A stretch of 64,000 nucleotides of DNA from Arthrobacter sp. zg-Y820 (GTDB lineage: Bacteria; Actinomycetota; Actinomycetes; Actinomycetales; Micrococcaceae): the NCBI RefSeq assembly GCF_030142155.1, contig NZ_CP126247.1:1116001-1180000 (forward strand), read 5' to 3'. A program made the position numbers and the translations under genes. Of the stretch, positions 9,218 to 21,921 are shown in pieces (the stretch's first letter is position 1; every line of letters begins with the position of its first letter). The notes under the pieces were generated by a model. That model was not told where the DNA came from and searched no databases. It was given only the letters and a program-made list of their open reading frames with translations.

Positions 9218-9553
9218 ATGAAATTTGATATGGGTTCACAGACGCTGGGAACGCTGACGCAGCAAACGGGGTCCTCCAATCAGGACCTGGGCCAGTTGGT
9301 GCGTGCACTGGTGGAAGCCGTGGCTCCGCTCGAGGGCAAGTTCAACGGTTCCGGCCGGGTGAAGTTCGACGAGTTCAAGGCCCGCACCGACGAGGTGGCC
9401 AATGAACTGAACGGATCCCTGGCGGCCATCCTGATGGGACAGGCCGAAATGGACCGCTCCTTCCACATGGGTGACCAGGAAAGTGCCGACAATGCCCAGC
9501 AGCAGCAGGGAGCCGCAAGTTTTGATGCTGCCCGCTTCGGTTCCTCGCGCTGA
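9218..9553 (+). CDS. WXG100-like protein (type VII substrate), first of pair
   Basis: 111 aa, predicted helical hairpin of WXG100/ESAT-6 size. The turn normally formed by W-x-G reads FNGSGRVKFDEF (about residues 42-53), so Trp is replaced by Phe. Ends in a flexible Gln-rich tail. GAAGG lies 10 bases before ATG 9218; an in-frame GTG at 9215 is an alternative start. With the following gene it should form a secreted heterodimer exported by the adjacent EccC/EccD machine. Confidence 0.8.
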   Translation: MKFDMGSQTLGTLTQQTGSSNQDLGQLVRALVEAVAPLEGKFNGSGRVKFDEFKARTDEVANELNGSLAAILMGQAEMDRSFHMGDQESADNAQQQQGAASFDAARFGSSR

Positions 9554-9637
9554 TCGTCGCCGGATTCCCTGCATTTCTTCCGCTTTTTGTTGCTCTCCGT
9601 TACTTCTGATTTCTGACCAACTTTGAAAGGTTCAACC

Positions 9638-9943
9638 ATGTCCCAGGACCGTTTGAGCTACGACACCGACATTTCTTCAGCAGTGCAGGGCGATATCCAG
9701 TCCATTGTGGGTCGTCTTGAGTCGCTGATCGGCGAGCGGGAAAAGTCGGTGAATGCCGCCATGTCCGATTTTCAGGCCGACGGGGTGTCGGAGGATTACC
9801 AGGCCGTGGAAAACCGCTTCCGCAACGCCGCCAATGAGACCCGGAACATCATCGCGCTGGTGAAGCAAACCTTGAACCTGAACGACCAGACGGCGTCCAG
9901 CGCCGGCGCCCGGGCCAGGGGCGCGGTGCAGAACATCGGCTGA
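9638..9943 (+). CDS. WXG100-like protein (type VII substrate), second of pair
   Basis: 101 aa, two long helices with the turn FQADGVSEDYQ (about residues 44-54) in place of W-x-G. The downstream Tyr and the size fit the WXG100 family; partner of the preceding gene, 84 bp away. GAAAGG lies seven bases before ATG 9638. Confidence 0.82.
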   Translation: MSQDRLSYDTDISSAVQGDIQSIVGRLESLIGEREKSVNAAMSDFQADGVSEDYQAVENRFRNAANETRNIIALVKQTLNLNDQTASSAGARARGAVQNIG

Positions 9944-10119
9944 CTCCGGAGACGCCGAGTTGGCGAGTCACCGGGAGCACTGTTTCCCAGCCCTCTGAAA
10001 GGGGGACCAGGGAGTCTGGACTAGTCTCGACATATTCAGGGACAACAGTTTCCCGGTGGATTGCGCAAAGAAGATGTCTCGCCGCGGGACTTTGTATTCG
10101 CGGCGTTGGGAGGGCGAGC

Positions 10120-11004
10120 ATGACAGTTTTACAAAAGGCGTTGAGTCCCGAGCAGGTCAAGCTGCTTGTGGAGGGCAATCGGGACACTGTTTCCGGGTTC
10201 GCTGTGAAGGAAGCGGACGCCCGTGCGGCACTCACGCCTGCGGACCTCTTTGCCGTCCACGGTTTGGGGTTTCCGGGATCGCCATGGGACCCGGCGGCGG
10301 AAACCGTGCACCTCCTGCGCTTTAAGGCACCGCTGTCGATCTACATCCACGATGCCATGGCACCCGAGTTCGTGGACCGTCCGCCGTTCACCGGGACGGG
10401 CTTCGCGCACTGGTCCAAAGGACTGGTTCCGCTCTATTTCTTGGATGAGTGCGCCCTTACTCCGCGTGCCGAGGTGTGGCGGGTCAAGGCTGGGGCTCCG
10501 AAGGAATGCGTGGCGGTGTATTGGGGGGTGGCCGACGGCTGGATGGTCGTGACGGACGATCCGGCCGGCCCGGGGCAGCCCGGCCGGCATATCCCCTCCC
10601 ACCTTCTGGGCTGGAACGCAGTGTGGCGGGGACAGCGGTTCCGCGCCGACCTTGAGGAAGACAACGCGGTGCTGGCCGCCCCGACCCAGCCCCCGGCCGA
10701 GTTCGGCTCGTTCCGACAGTCGCCCAAGGGCTGCTGGAGCTCAACGGTTCCGTTTGCCGAAGTGGAGGACTTCTTCGAACTCCTGGCCACCTGCACCTGG
10801 CGCGGTGAACCGTTCCGAATTACCGACGTTGCCCAGGGGCAGGACGGACGAATGGTCCGACTGTTTTACACCGGGCACAATGCCGACCGGGCCGAAGCGC
10901 TGGGGCTGTACAAGGGAGATGCCGGGGTGTATTGGACGGTGGTTCCGGAGGAGGAGGTTACGGATCACCAGATGATCGAGAACCGTGTGCCGAGCAGGGT
11001 CTAG
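10120..11004 (+). CDS. Protein of unknown function beside the type VII locus
   Basis: 294 aa, soluble, no signal peptide or membrane helix. Not recognised. Trp- and Pro-rich, beginning MTVLQKALSPEQ; the N-terminal third contains VHGLGFPGSPWDP and the middle VWRVKAGAPKECVAVYWG. A similar phrase pair, WSSTVPFAEVEDF and VYWTVVPEEEV, recurs at the C-terminus, suggesting two related subdomains (inference). Start ATG 10120 has GGGAGGG upstream. Its position after the WXG100 pair allows a role in secretion or immunity, but nothing in the sequence proves it. Confidence 0.75.
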   Translation: MTVLQKALSPEQVKLLVEGNRDTVSGFAVKEADARAALTPADLFAVHGLGFPGSPWDPAAETVHLLRFKAPLSIYIHDAMAPEFVDRPPFTGTGFAHWSKGLVPLYFLDECALTPRAEVWRVKAGAPKECVAVYWGVADGWMVVTDDPAGPGQPGRHIPSHLLGWNAVWRGQRFRADLEEDNAVLAAPTQPPAEFGSFRQSPKGCWSSTVPFAEVEDFFELLATCTWRGEPFRITDVAQGQDGRMVRLFYTGHNADRAEALGLYKGDAGVYWTVVPEEEVTDHQMIENRVPSRV

Positions 11005-11180
11005 CCGGTTCGCGGCGTATTCCTGGACGAATCCGCCAGCCTGAGGGCAATGCCGATTAGCCGCTGGCGGGGCGTGAGCGAAGGGTGTGCGCCGCGCGCC
11101 AGGACGGCTGACGCGGTGCCGGCGCGGAGCCCGACGGCAGCAGCTCAGCCCTCCGGCTCCCGCAGAAGATACGAATGGGG

Positions 11181-11193
11181 CAAGATTGGTTAG
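11181..11193 (+). promoter_or_regulatory. -10 box of leaderless ligA transcript
   Basis: CAAGAT (11181-11186) sits 7 bases before GTG 11194 and no Shine-Dalgarno is present, so the transcript probably begins at the start codon. Confidence 0.55.
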
Positions 11194-14219
<3,026 letters not shown>

Positions 14220-14221
14220 CG

Positions 14222-14275
14222 CCGGACACCGGCAGCCCGGCGGTGTTGGCGCCTCAGCCGGCTGCCGGTGTCCGG
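14222..14275. terminator. Shared hairpin of convergent genes
   Basis: A 14-bp stem, CCGGACACCGGCAG (14222-14235) with its complement (14262-14275). The right arm lies inside the 3' end of the methyltransferase gene, so one hairpin serves both strands. Confidence 0.7.
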
Positions 14276-15015
14276 GCGGCCACGATGATTTCGCGGCTGG
14301 TTTCCGGAGCCAGCGGTCCGCCGTGCCAGTCGCCGAACCAGTCCACCTCGGCGAACCCGGCGTCGTTCAGCAGCCGCTCCAGCACGTCAGCCCGGGTGAA
14401 CTTCAGGGTGCTGCTGCTGGCAAACGTCGCGCCGTCGGCCAGGAAAACGGTGCGGTCCTCGAAGGTGACCAGGACGCCGCCGGGCTGTTCCTTCACAGCA
14501 AGCAGCCTCCACGTCACTTCGAGGGGCCCGGCCGAGGACTCCTGCACTGCCGGAACGTCGCCGGAGCTGTCCCATTCCAGCCACGCCTTGGCCGCAGGGT
14601 TGCGGGTCTCGAAATAGAAGGTGCCGCCGGGCGCGAGCCGGGAACGGACAGCCTTGAGGGTCTCGAGGATTTCCGATTCCGTGAGCAGGCACTGGAACGC
14701 GTGGCCGGTCATGACCGCGGCATCAAACGGGCCCACCGGAAGGTCGACGGCGGTCCCGTCCAGCCACGTCACCAGCTCGGCGCCGTCGCGCGTGCGTGCC
14801 ACCGCCAGCATTCCCTCCGCCGGGTCCACGCCGGTGACCGCATGGCCGGCCTGCGCCAGCCGCACCGCGAAGCTGCCGGTGCCGCAGCCGACGTCGGCCA
14901 CCCGCAGCGGCGCGTCGCCAAGCTGGCCGGCATAAAAGTCCGTGTCCCAGGAACCGGCGTTGTCCTCGTCGTACAGCGCGACCAGGCGCGGCTCGTTGTA
15001 ACCTGCATCGACCAT
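14254..15015 (-). CDS. Class I SAM-dependent methyltransferase
   Basis: 253 aa. Motif I VADVGCGTGSFAVRLA (about 39-54) binds SAM, the acidic motif II residue is in VTGVDPAEGML, and a motif IV-like FDAAVMTGHAFQ follows. The C-terminal half is beta-rich, typical of small-molecule methyltransferases. The substrate is unknown. Start ATG 15015 is preceded by GGGGGA at good spacing. Confidence 0.88.
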   Translation of the reverse strand: MVDAGYNEPRLVALYDEDNAGSWDTDFYAGQLGDAPLRVADVGCGTGSFAVRLAQAGHAVTGVDPAEGMLAVARTRDGAELVTWLDGTAVDLPVGPFDAAVMTGHAFQCLLTESEILETLKAVRSRLAPGGTFYFETRNPAAKAWLEWDSSGDVPAVQESSAGPLEVTWRLLAVKEQPGGVLVTFEDRTVFLADGATFASSSTLKFTRADVLERLLNDAGFAEVDWFGDWHGGPLAPETSREIIVAARTPAAG

Positions 15016-15214
15016 TCGTGTCCCCCTGAGCGGCCGGCGAATTAACTTGAGACGGCCTTGTCCTTGTTTCCGCCAATGCTAGCCCGGCCGGCAATTCCGG
15101 GCGTGCCGGCCGGCGATTAAGCCCTGAGTAAAGCGGGCTTCCGGCGCCGGGTGTTTGAGCAGGTGGGAGCGGATAATTTGGAGAACGTGCCCCTCATGGA
15201 CCGGAGGAACCACC

Positions 15215-15661
15215 ATGACCCGCAAAGTAACCGCCGCTCCCCGGAAGCCCTCGGCTGCCGCCGATACGCGCACCCCGGCCCCTCAGCACGCAACCCCGGC
15301 CGACCTGGACACCGCGCACTTCGCCCAACTGCTGGATGAACGCATGGCAGAGGCCCGGGAAAAGATCGACGCCGTGCTGGCGGACATCCGCGAAGTAACC
15401 CTCGCGGCCAAGGACACCCCCGCCGACGACGAACACGACCCGGAGGGGTCCACCGTCTCGGTCGAGCGGAACAACGAAATGGCGCTGCTGGCCGCTGCCG
15501 AGGCCTCACTGATCGAGCTGCTGGACGCACGGGTCCGCCTGGACAAGGGCACCTACGGGGTGTGCGAAAACTGCGGCAATCCGATCCCGGCGGAGCGGCT
15601 GGACATCCGGCCCGAAGCCCGGTTCTGCGTCTCCTGCGCCGCCGCTGCCCGACGGCGGTAG
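15215..15661 (+). CDS. TraR/DksA family zinc-finger protein
   Basis: 148 aa. Coiled-coil-like helical region (about 35-110) followed by a C4 zinc finger CENCGNPIPAERL...FCVSC near the C-terminus, the DksA/TraR signature. Such proteins enter the RNA polymerase secondary channel; actinobacterial members may act instead as RbpA/CarD-like helpers, which is not resolved here. ATG 15215 has GGAGGAAC just upstream; the longer open frame starting at 15155 is not needed. A GATAAT -10 (15172-15177) is a plausible promoter. Confidence 0.88.
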   Translation: MTRKVTAAPRKPSAAADTRTPAPQHATPADLDTAHFAQLLDERMAEAREKIDAVLADIREVTLAAKDTPADDEHDPEGSTVSVERNNEMALLAAAEASLIELLDARVRLDKGTYGVCENCGNPIPAERLDIRPEARFCVSCAAAARRR

Positions 15662-15773
15662 CCCGGCGCCGTGAGCCCGACGGCGGATTGCCACGCGAGC
15701 CGTGCCCGGATGCCCCCGATGGGCTCTGCCGTGCCCGGGGTCACCACCGGCGGCCGGCGGCAATTCGCCGCGA

Positions 15774-15779
15774 TAGAAT
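15774..15779 (+). promoter_or_regulatory. -10 box TAGAAT upstream of GNAT gene
   Basis: TAGAAT 42 bases before ATG 15822, giving a short leader of about 35 nt. Confidence 0.5.
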
Positions 15780-15821
15780 CTACGTTGGAAATCAAGACCC
15801 ACGTAAGGATTCGTAACACGC

Positions 15822-16316
15822 ATGAGCATCACCGTTCGGCAGGCCACCGAGGCAGACTTTGACGACATCCGCCGGATCACCCGTGATGCGTACCTAAACG
15901 CCGGTTTCATTGACGCCGACAATCCCTACGTCAAGGAACTCGAGAACGTTGAGGACCGGGCCAAGAACGCCGTGGTCTGGGTTGCCGAGCTGGACGGAAA
16001 GGTTGCTGCCTCCACGGCCATCACCTTCGCCGGCCAGCCGTACACCGACATTGCGATCGAGGGCGAGCTGGAGTTCCGCATGCTCGCCGTGGACCCCCAG
16101 CTGCAGCGCGGCGGCGTCGGCCGGGCACTGGTTGCCGCCGTCGTCGACTATGCCCGCAGCCTCGACGGAATCCGCGCCGTCACCCTCACCAGCATGACGC
16201 CGATGACCAATGCCCATGCCCTCTACGAATCCATGGGCTTCAAGCGCGTGCCCGAGCGTGACTGGTACGTGCCGAACGAGGACATCATCCTTTGGGTCTT
16301 CTCCCTGGAGCTCTAA
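15822..16316 (+). CDS. GNAT family N-acetyltransferase
   Basis: 164 aa acetyl-CoA-dependent acyltransferase. Motif A is clear (RMLAVDPQLQRGGVGRALV, residues about 86-104) and the C-terminal NAHALYESMGFKRV is the usual end of the fold. The substrate is unknown. It overlaps the convergent CPT-like gene by a few bases at the stop codons (TAA at 16314-16316). Confidence 0.9.
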   Translation: MSITVRQATEADFDDIRRITRDAYLNAGFIDADNPYVKELENVEDRAKNAVVWVAELDGKVAASTAITFAGQPYTDIAIEGELEFRMLAVDPQLQRGGVGRALVAAVVDYARSLDGIRAVTLTSMTPMTNAHALYESMGFKRVPERDWYVPNEDIILWVFSLEL

Positions 16317-16939
16317 CCCAGCTTTCTGCCTGATCCGGGGGCCCTTCGGCCGTGCACAGGTGTGCGGTCGAAGGGCCCTGTTTTGTCGTTGGGGAGCTGG
16401 AGCCAGCGCTCAATGTCGTGTGCGCATTCTTCGGTCGAACGCTTCGTGGTGTTGACCTCGAAGTCGTAGGTCACTCCGCGGTGCACGCCCCGGGCTTGCT
16501 GTCGCGCCATTCCTTCCACGCGGTCAGCCCGCTGTGCTTCGCGGGATGCAGCCACATCAGGGTCGCAGCGCACGCCCACCCACGCCATGTTCACGTCGCT
16601 GAACGCTGACCGTAAACGCTCCTGGCCGGAACCACCGGAGAGAAGAACCTCATCCAGAATCAGGTGCGCCCCGGCCCCGGCCATGCTGCCTAACCCGGTG
16701 TACCAACTGCGCTCAAGGGCCCGGTGCTCAGTGCTAAAGGTGATGGTGCCGTCCTGCTCGTAAGTGATTCCCGCCCGCGGGCTGCGGCCCCGATCGGGAA
16801 GTGCGTCGAGGAACGTGTCCACGCCGAAGGTCAACCAGATGCCGGGGAGCAGTTCCTGGAGAGCTCGAGTGATTGAGGACTTCCCGGAGCTCGAGCCCCC
16901 GTTCAACACGATCACCTGGGGATTTCGGTCCGAAGCCAT
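16313..16939 (-). CDS. Chloramphenicol phosphotransferase-like kinase
   Basis: 208 aa small P-loop kinase of the CPT family. Walker A GGSSSGKSS (about 14-22), then LTFGVDTFLDALP and HLILDEVLLSG, all typical; the catalytic Asp of CPT lies in the GVDTF motif. CPT of Streptomyces phosphorylates chloramphenicol, but many homologues have unknown substrates. Start at ATG 16939 follows the family pattern (short lead before VIVLNGG); no strong ribosome site is seen. The last about 25 residues run through the terminator hairpin of the opposite gene, so the natural end may have been lost and the frame extended. Confidence 0.85.
   Translation of the reverse strand: MASDRNPQVIVLNGGSSSGKSSITRALQELLPGIWLTFGVDTFLDALPDRGRSPRAGITYEQDGTITFSTEHRALERSWYTGLGSMAGAGAHLILDEVLLSGGSGQERLRSAFSDVNMAWVGVRCDPDVAASREAQRADRVEGMARQQARGVHRGVTYDFEVNTTKRSTEECAHDIERWLQLPNDKTGPFDRTPVHGRRAPGSGRKLG
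16338..16384 (+). terminator. Rho-independent terminator after GNAT gene
   Basis: GGGCCCTTCG (16338-16347) pairs with CGAAGGGCCC (16369-16378), extended inward by CCG/CGG, then TGTTTT. It lies inside the convergent CPT-like reading frame. Confidence 0.8.
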
Positions 16940-17090
16940 TCCGCGAGCGTAACCAAGAATCCGGGAAGCGACCATCTTCCTCAGCCGGTCCCTGACGGGA
17001 GGTTTGGCGGACTCATCGGCTTCGTCGTGCATCTCGGCTGTCGGTTGCGGCCGGCCGGGAGGGGTGCCGGCGGCCTGTGCGGCATCCTTC

Positions 17091-17332
17091 GTGCAGATCA
17101 GGTCCTCACAACAACGGAAACGGCTCTTTAGCGTGCGTGATCTGCACGAGAGATTCGGCCGGTCGATCCAGTGTGCAGATATGGCGGCTTCAGGCGACGC
17201 CCGCGCCCTCCAGAGTGCAGCTATGGTGGCTTTCGCTCGCTGTATCCCGCCGGAGCTGCGCTCTCGAGGGGCTGAGACCAGGTTAATCCGCCAGATCTGC
17301 ACGCTCGGTGCAGCTAAACCACCGCGGCTTGC
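17091..17332. repeat. Cluster of GTGCAGAT-family intergenic repeats (copy A)
   Basis: The divergent spacer 16940-17530 has no gene but carries several copies of a short motif: GTGCAGATCAGG (17091-17102), inverted TGATCTGCAC (17138-17147), GTGCAGATATGGCGGCTT (17173-17190), GTGCAGCTATGGTGGCTT (17215-17232), GTGCAGCTAAACCACCG (17308-17324). A second class, GGAGCTGCGCTCTCGAGG (17252-17269) and AGATCTGCACGCTCGGTG (17293-17310), recurs at 53.9-54.2 kb. Confidence 0.75.
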
Positions 17333-17481
17333 ACGCCGGCGCATCTGAACCACCCCGGCACGCCACCCCACCCACCAGCACCGGCACGCCGCCCCAACGC
17401 GCCGGCCCCCACGCACCCGCAACCACCCACGGCAGCGTTTCACCCCGGGCGAGACACGGAATACCGCACCAGCAAACGCCG

Positions 17482-17487
17482 TAGACT
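17482..17487 (+). promoter_or_regulatory. -10 box TAGACT of gatCAB operon
   Basis: TAGACT 44 bases before gatC ATG; the -35 box is not obvious. The leader would be about 37 nt with a GGGAG ribosome site. Confidence 0.55.
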
Positions 17488-17530
17488 GGAACGGATACCT
17501 ATTTATCCGTAAAAGACGCATGGGAGACTC

Positions 17531-17827
17531 ATGTCTGAGATCAATCGTGAGGCTGTGGCGCATCTGGCGCATCTGGCCCACATTGAGATGACCGAGGACG
17601 AACTGGCCAAAATGGCCGGCGAACTGGATGTCATTGTTGATTCGATCAAATCCGTAAGCGAAGTTGCCGGTGAGGACATCCCGGCCACCTCCCACCCGAT
17701 CCCGCTGACCAACGTGTTCCGCGAAGACGTTGTGGGGCAGACGCTGACCAATGAAGAAGCGCTTTCCGGTGCACCCGATAACGCCGCCGGCCGCTTCAAG
17801 GTCCCTGCCATCCTGGATGAGGAGTAA
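17531..17827 (+). CDS. gatC: Asp-tRNA(Asn)/Glu-tRNA(Gln) amidotransferase subunit C
   Basis: 98 aa, the usual GatC length. It begins with the family pattern [17 protein letters not shown] and ends in [15 protein letters not shown]. It wraps around GatA and stabilises the GatCAB complex, which makes Gln-tRNA(Gln), and possibly Asn-tRNA(Asn), by transamidation. GGGAG lies 4-8 bases before ATG. First gene of gatC-gatA-gatB; 8 bp to gatA. Confidence 0.97.
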   Translation: MSEINREAVAHLAHLAHIEMTEDELAKMAGELDVIVDSIKSVSEVAGEDIPATSHPIPLTNVFREDVVGQTLTNEEALSGAPDNAAGRFKVPAILDEE

Positions 17828-17835
17828 AGACTTCC

Positions 17836-19338
17836 ATGAATGAACTGATTACTTCGAGCGCTGCCGTCCTGGCAGACAAGCTCGCGTCCGGCGAGGTATC
17901 CGCCGTAGAAGTCACGCAGGCCCACCTGGACCGGATCTCCGAGGTCGACGGCGCCGTCAACGCCTTCCTCCACGTGAACACCGACGAGGCCCTGCAGGTC
18001 GCGGCCGACGTCGACAAGGCCCGCGCCGCCGGCGAAACCCTGCACACCCTCGCCGGCGTGCCGATCGCCATCAAGGACCTCATCGTCACGAAGGGCCAGC
18101 CCACCACGGCCGGCTCCAAGATGCTTGAGGGCTGGATGAGCCCGTACGACGCGACGGTGATCTCCAAGATCCGCGCCGCGCGCATGCCGATGCTCGGCAA
18201 GACCAACCTGGACGAATTCGCCATGGGTTCCTCGACCGAGCACTCGGCATTCGGACCCACCCGCAATCCGTGGGACCTGGACCGGATTCCCGGCGGCTCC
18301 GGCGGCGGTTCGGCTGCTGCCGTGGCTGCCTTCGAAGCTCCGCTGGCCCTGGGCACCGACACCGGCGGTTCCATCCGCCAGCCCGCGGCCGTTACCGGTT
18401 CGGTTGGCGTGAAGCCCACCTACGGCGGCGTTTCCCGCTACGGAGCCATTGCCATGGCCTCCTCGCTGGACCAGATCGGCCCGGTCTCCCGGACCGTCCT
18501 GGATGCGGCACTGCTGCAGGAAGTCATCGGCGGCCACGACCCCCGCGACTCCACCTCGCTGACCGACCCCGTGGGCAACCTCGTGGAGGCCGCCCGCAAC
18601 GGCAACGTGGCCGGCATGCGCATCGGCGTCATCAAGGAACTGCAGGGCGAAGGCTACGAAGCCGGCGTCCTGGCCCGCTTCAACGAGTCGCTTGAACTCC
18701 TCAAGGATGCCGGAGCGGAAATCGTTGAGGTCTCCTGCCCCAACTTCAAGTACGCCCTCGGCGCCTACTACCTGATCATGCCCTCCGAGGCTTCCTCGAA
18801 CCTGGCCAAGTACGACGGCGTCCGCTACGGCCTGCGTGCCCTGCCCGCCGACGGTCCGATGACCATCGAACGCGTCATGGGCGCCACCCGCGCCGCCGGA
18901 TTCGGTGAAGAGGTCAAGCGCCGCATCATCCTGGGCACCTACGCGCTGTCCGCCGGTTACTACGACGCCTACTACGGCTCGGCCCAGAAGGTGCGCACCC
19001 TGATCCAGCGCGACTTCAACGCCGCATTCGCCCAGGCGGACGTCCTGATCTCCCCGACCTCGCCCAACACGGCGTTCAAGCTCGGCGAAAAGCTCGACGA
19101 TCCGCTGGCGATGTACCTGAACGACGTCGCAACCATTCCAGCCAACCTGGCCGGCGTCCCGGGCATCTCGATCCCCGGCGGCCTGGCCGATGGACTGCCC
19201 GTGGGTATCCAGTTCCTGGCTCCGGTCCGCGAAGACGCCCGGCTGTACCGCGCCGGCGCGGCCCTCGAAGGCCTGCTGGAACAGAAGTGGGGCGGCCCGC
19301 TGCTGGCCTCTGCACCCGTACTCGGAGGAGTGAAGTAA
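17836..19338 (+). CDS. gatA: Asp-tRNA(Asn)/Glu-tRNA(Gln) amidotransferase subunit A
   Basis: 500 aa amidase-signature enzyme that frees ammonia from glutamine. The Ser-cisSer-Lys triad is visible: K80 in AIKDL, cis-Ser S155 in GGSGGGSAA, nucleophile S179 in [11 protein letters not shown]. Full length. The stop shares one base with the gatB start. Confidence 0.98.
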   Translation: MNELITSSAAVLADKLASGEVSAVEVTQAHLDRISEVDGAVNAFLHVNTDEALQVAADVDKARAAGETLHTLAGVPIAIKDLIVTKGQPTTAGSKMLEGWMSPYDATVISKIRAARMPMLGKTNLDEFAMGSSTEHSAFGPTRNPWDLDRIPGGSGGGSAAAVAAFEAPLALGTDTGGSIRQPAAVTGSVGVKPTYGGVSRYGAIAMASSLDQIGPVSRTVLDAALLQEVIGGHDPRDSTSLTDPVGNLVEAARNGNVAGMRIGVIKELQGEGYEAGVLARFNESLELLKDAGAEIVEVSCPNFKYALGAYYLIMPSEASSNLAKYDGVRYGLRALPADGPMTIERVMGATRAAGFGEEVKRRIILGTYALSAGYYDAYYGSAQKVRTLIQRDFNAAFAQADVLISPTSPNTAFKLGEKLDDPLAMYLNDVATIPANLAGVPGISIPGGLADGLPVGIQFLAPVREDARLYRAGAALEGLLEQKWGGPLLASAPVLGGVK

Positions 19339-20855
19339 TGTCTGTGCACATCCAGGACGACACCCTGTCCTTCGAAGAGGCCATGGAGAAGTACGATCCG
19401 GTGCTCGGTTTCGAGGTCCATGTGGAACTCAACACCAACACCAAGATGTTCTCCGATGCGCCCAACATCTTCGGCGACGAGCCGAACACCAACGTCACCC
19501 CGGTCTGCCTGGGCATGCCCGGCGTGCTGCCGGTGGTCAACAAGACCGCCGTGGAGTACTCGATCCTGATCGGCCTCGCGCTGAACTGCAAGATCGCGCC
19601 GTCGTGCACCTTTGCCCGGAAGCAGTACTTCTACCCGGACACGCCCAAGAACTTCCAGACCTCGCAGTACGAAGATCCCATCGCGTACGACGGCTACCTG
19701 GACATCGAACTTGAAGACGGCACCGTGTTCCGCGTCGAGATCGAACGCGCCCACATGGAAGAGGACGCCGGCAAGCTGACCCACATGGGCGGCGCCACCG
19801 GACGCATCCAGGGCGCCGACTTCTCGCTGGTGGACTACAACCGGTCCGGCGTTCCGCTGGTCGAGATTGTCACCAAGCCGATCGAGGGCGCCGGCTCCCG
19901 CGCGCCCGAGCTGGCCAAGGCCTACGTGGCCGCGGTCCGCGAGATCGTGAAGAACCTCGGAGTCTCCGACGCCAAGATGGAACGCGGCAACGTGCGCTGC
20001 GACGCCAACGTGTCCCTGCGCCCATACGGCCAGGAAAAGTTCGGCACGCGCTCGGAAACCAAGAACGTTAACTCGCTGCGCGCCGTCGAACGCGCCGTCC
20101 GCTACGAAATCCAGCGCCACGCCGCCGTGCTCGAATCCGGCAGCAAGATTGTTCAGGAAACCCGGCACTGGCACGAGGACACGCGCTCGACGACGTCGGG
20201 CCGGCCCAAGTCCGACGCCGACGACTACCGCTACTTCCCGGAGCCCGACCTCGTTCCCGTGGTCACCTCCAAGGAATGGATCGAAGAGCTGCGCTCCCGC
20301 CTGCCCGAGCCGCCGGCCGAGCGCCGCAAGCGGCTGCAGGCCGACTGGGGCTACTCGGATGCCGAGTTCCGGGACGTCGTCAACGCCGGGGTCATGGACT
20401 CCATTGAAGACACCATCGCCGCCGGCGCCTCCGCACAGGTGGCCCGCAAGTGGTGGATGGGCGAAGTCTCCCGCCGCGCCAAGGAAGCCGAGGTCGATCC
20501 GACCGAGGTTGGCGTCACGCCCGAACTGATCGTTGAACTGGACCGCCTGATCCAGGCCGGCAAGATCAACGACAAGCTGGCCCGGCAGGTCCTCGACGGC
20601 GTCCTCGCCGGCGAAGGCACTCCGGAGGAAGTCATCGAGGCGCGCGGCCTGGCCGTAGTGTCCGACGACGGCCCGCTGCTCGAAGCCATCGACGCCGCCC
20701 TGGCGGCCCAGCCCGACGTCGCGGACAAGATCCGCGGCGGCAAGGTGCAGGCTGTCGGCGCCATCGTCGGCGGCGTCATGAAGGCGACCCGCGGACAGGC
20801 CGACGCCGGCCGCGTGCGCGAGCTGATCCTCGAACGCCTCGGCGTGCAGAACTGA
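19338..20855 (+). CDS. gatB: Asp-tRNA(Asn)/Glu-tRNA(Gln) amidotransferase subunit B
   Basis: 505 aa. Kinase-like N-terminal half ([35 protein letters not shown]) phosphorylates the tRNA-bound Glu/Asp; the GatB/YqeY tail domain (about 355-505) binds tRNA. Start ATG 19338 overlaps the gatA stop (TAATG) with GGAGGAG upstream. Confidence 0.98.
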   Translation: MSVHIQDDTLSFEEAMEKYDPVLGFEVHVELNTNTKMFSDAPNIFGDEPNTNVTPVCLGMPGVLPVVNKTAVEYSILIGLALNCKIAPSCTFARKQYFYPDTPKNFQTSQYEDPIAYDGYLDIELEDGTVFRVEIERAHMEEDAGKLTHMGGATGRIQGADFSLVDYNRSGVPLVEIVTKPIEGAGSRAPELAKAYVAAVREIVKNLGVSDAKMERGNVRCDANVSLRPYGQEKFGTRSETKNVNSLRAVERAVRYEIQRHAAVLESGSKIVQETRHWHEDTRSTTSGRPKSDADDYRYFPEPDLVPVVTSKEWIEELRSRLPEPPAERRKRLQADWGYSDAEFRDVVNAGVMDSIEDTIAAGASAQVARKWWMGEVSRRAKEAEVDPTEVGVTPELIVELDRLIQAGKINDKLARQVLDGVLAGEGTPEEVIEARGLAVVSDDGPLLEAIDAALAAQPDVADKIRGGKVQAVGAIVGGVMKATRGQADAGRVRELILERLGVQN

Positions 20856-20882
20856 CACCGGCCGCTGATCTGACCTAAACGA

Positions 20883-20913
20883 ACGCCGGTCCCGGGATTC
20901 CCGGGGCCGGCGT
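20883..20913 (+). terminator. Hairpin after gatB
   Basis: A 14-bp stem (ACGCCGGTCCCGGG, 3-nt loop, complement with one G-U pair) 27 bases after the gatB stop. There is no U-run. Confidence 0.65.
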
Positions 20914-20975
20914 CCGCGTTAACCCGTGCGGCAGCCGGACATCTCCGCGGGCAGACGCAGCACTCCGGCGGGCGG

Positions 20976-20987
20976 TAGGGTCAGGGC
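20976..20987 (+). promoter_or_regulatory. -10 box of leaderless phosphotransferase transcript
   Basis: TAGGGT (20976-20981), 6 bases before ATG 20988; no Shine-Dalgarno. Confidence 0.55.
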
Positions 20988-21890
20988 ATGGCCAATCACC
21001 CTCCCGCAGAGATCTTCGTGGATGAGTCCCTGGTGCGCCGGCTGCTGCAGGAACAGCACCCGCACCTGGCGGACCGGCCGCTGCGGCCGGTGGCCAACGG
21101 TTGGGACAACTACATCTTCCGGCTCGGCACCGACTATGCCGTCCGGCTGCCCCGGCGTCTGTCGGCAGCGGCGCTGACCGCCAACGAACAGGTCTGGCTG
21201 CCCGCACTGACCGCGGACCTGACGGTCGCGACATCCGCTCCGCTCTACGCCGGCAGCCCCTCCGAGGCATTTCCCTGGCCGTGGAACGTCACGCGCTGGT
21301 TTCCCGGCACCGCCGTCTCGCTCCAGCCGCGGGACCGCAACGTGGCACTGGCCGCCCCGCTGGCCGGGTTCCTGAACGCCTTCCACCGGCCGGCGCCGCC
21401 GGACTTTCCGCGCAACCCGGTGCGCGGCGTTCCGCTCGCCAGCCGAAACGACGCCGTGCGGGGCCGCCTCGACAGCGGCATGGTGCCGCACGCGGCCCGG
21501 ATCCGCGAGCTGTGGGAGGCCAGCCTCGAGCTTCCGGTCTGGCCCGGACCGGCGCTGTGGATTCACGGCGACCTGCACCCCGCCAACCTCGTCGGCGCGG
21601 CGGACGGCACGCTGCAGGCCGTGATCGACTTCGGAGACCTGACCGCGGGAGATCCGGCCACTGACCTCGCCGCCGCCTGGCTGGTGTTTGACCGGACCGG
21701 ACGTAATGAGTTCCGGAAATCCCTGGGCACCCAGTACGACGCCGATCCGCACGTCTGGGGGAGGGCGCAGGGCTGGGCAGTCTGCATGGCCTCGAGCCTG
21801 CTGGCCAACTCCGACGACCATCCGGGCATGTACCTGCTGGGATCGGAGACCCTGATGGAAATCCTGACCGAGGGACCGGACTGGCCGTGA
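20988..21890 (+). CDS. Aminoglycoside phosphotransferase-fold kinase
   Basis: 300 aa. Eukaryotic-kinase-like APH fold: catalytic loop LWIHGDLHPANLV (about 184-196) and metal motif VIDFGDLTAGDPATDLA (about 205-221). The N-terminal DNYIFRLGTDYAVRLPRR holds the ATP-binding lysine/arginine strand. APH-fold proteins phosphorylate aminoglycosides, macrolides or metabolites such as choline; no specific substrate can be read off. Start fixed by the -10 box 6 bases upstream. Confidence 0.88.
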   Translation: MANHPPAEIFVDESLVRRLLQEQHPHLADRPLRPVANGWDNYIFRLGTDYAVRLPRRLSAAALTANEQVWLPALTADLTVATSAPLYAGSPSEAFPWPWNVTRWFPGTAVSLQPRDRNVALAAPLAGFLNAFHRPAPPDFPRNPVRGVPLASRNDAVRGRLDSGMVPHAARIRELWEASLELPVWPGPALWIHGDLHPANLVGAADGTLQAVIDFGDLTAGDPATDLAAAWLVFDRTGRNEFRKSLGTQYDADPHVWGRAQGWAVCMASSLLANSDDHPGMYLLGSETLMEILTEGPDWP

Positions 21891-21921
21891 GGGCCCGAGG
21901 AGGCAAGTAACGGACAGTGGC

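Noticed and set aside
16940..17695. Upstream extension of the CPT-like frame
   Set aside because: Overlaps gatC and the repeat cluster, and no ribosome site; family start is at 16939.
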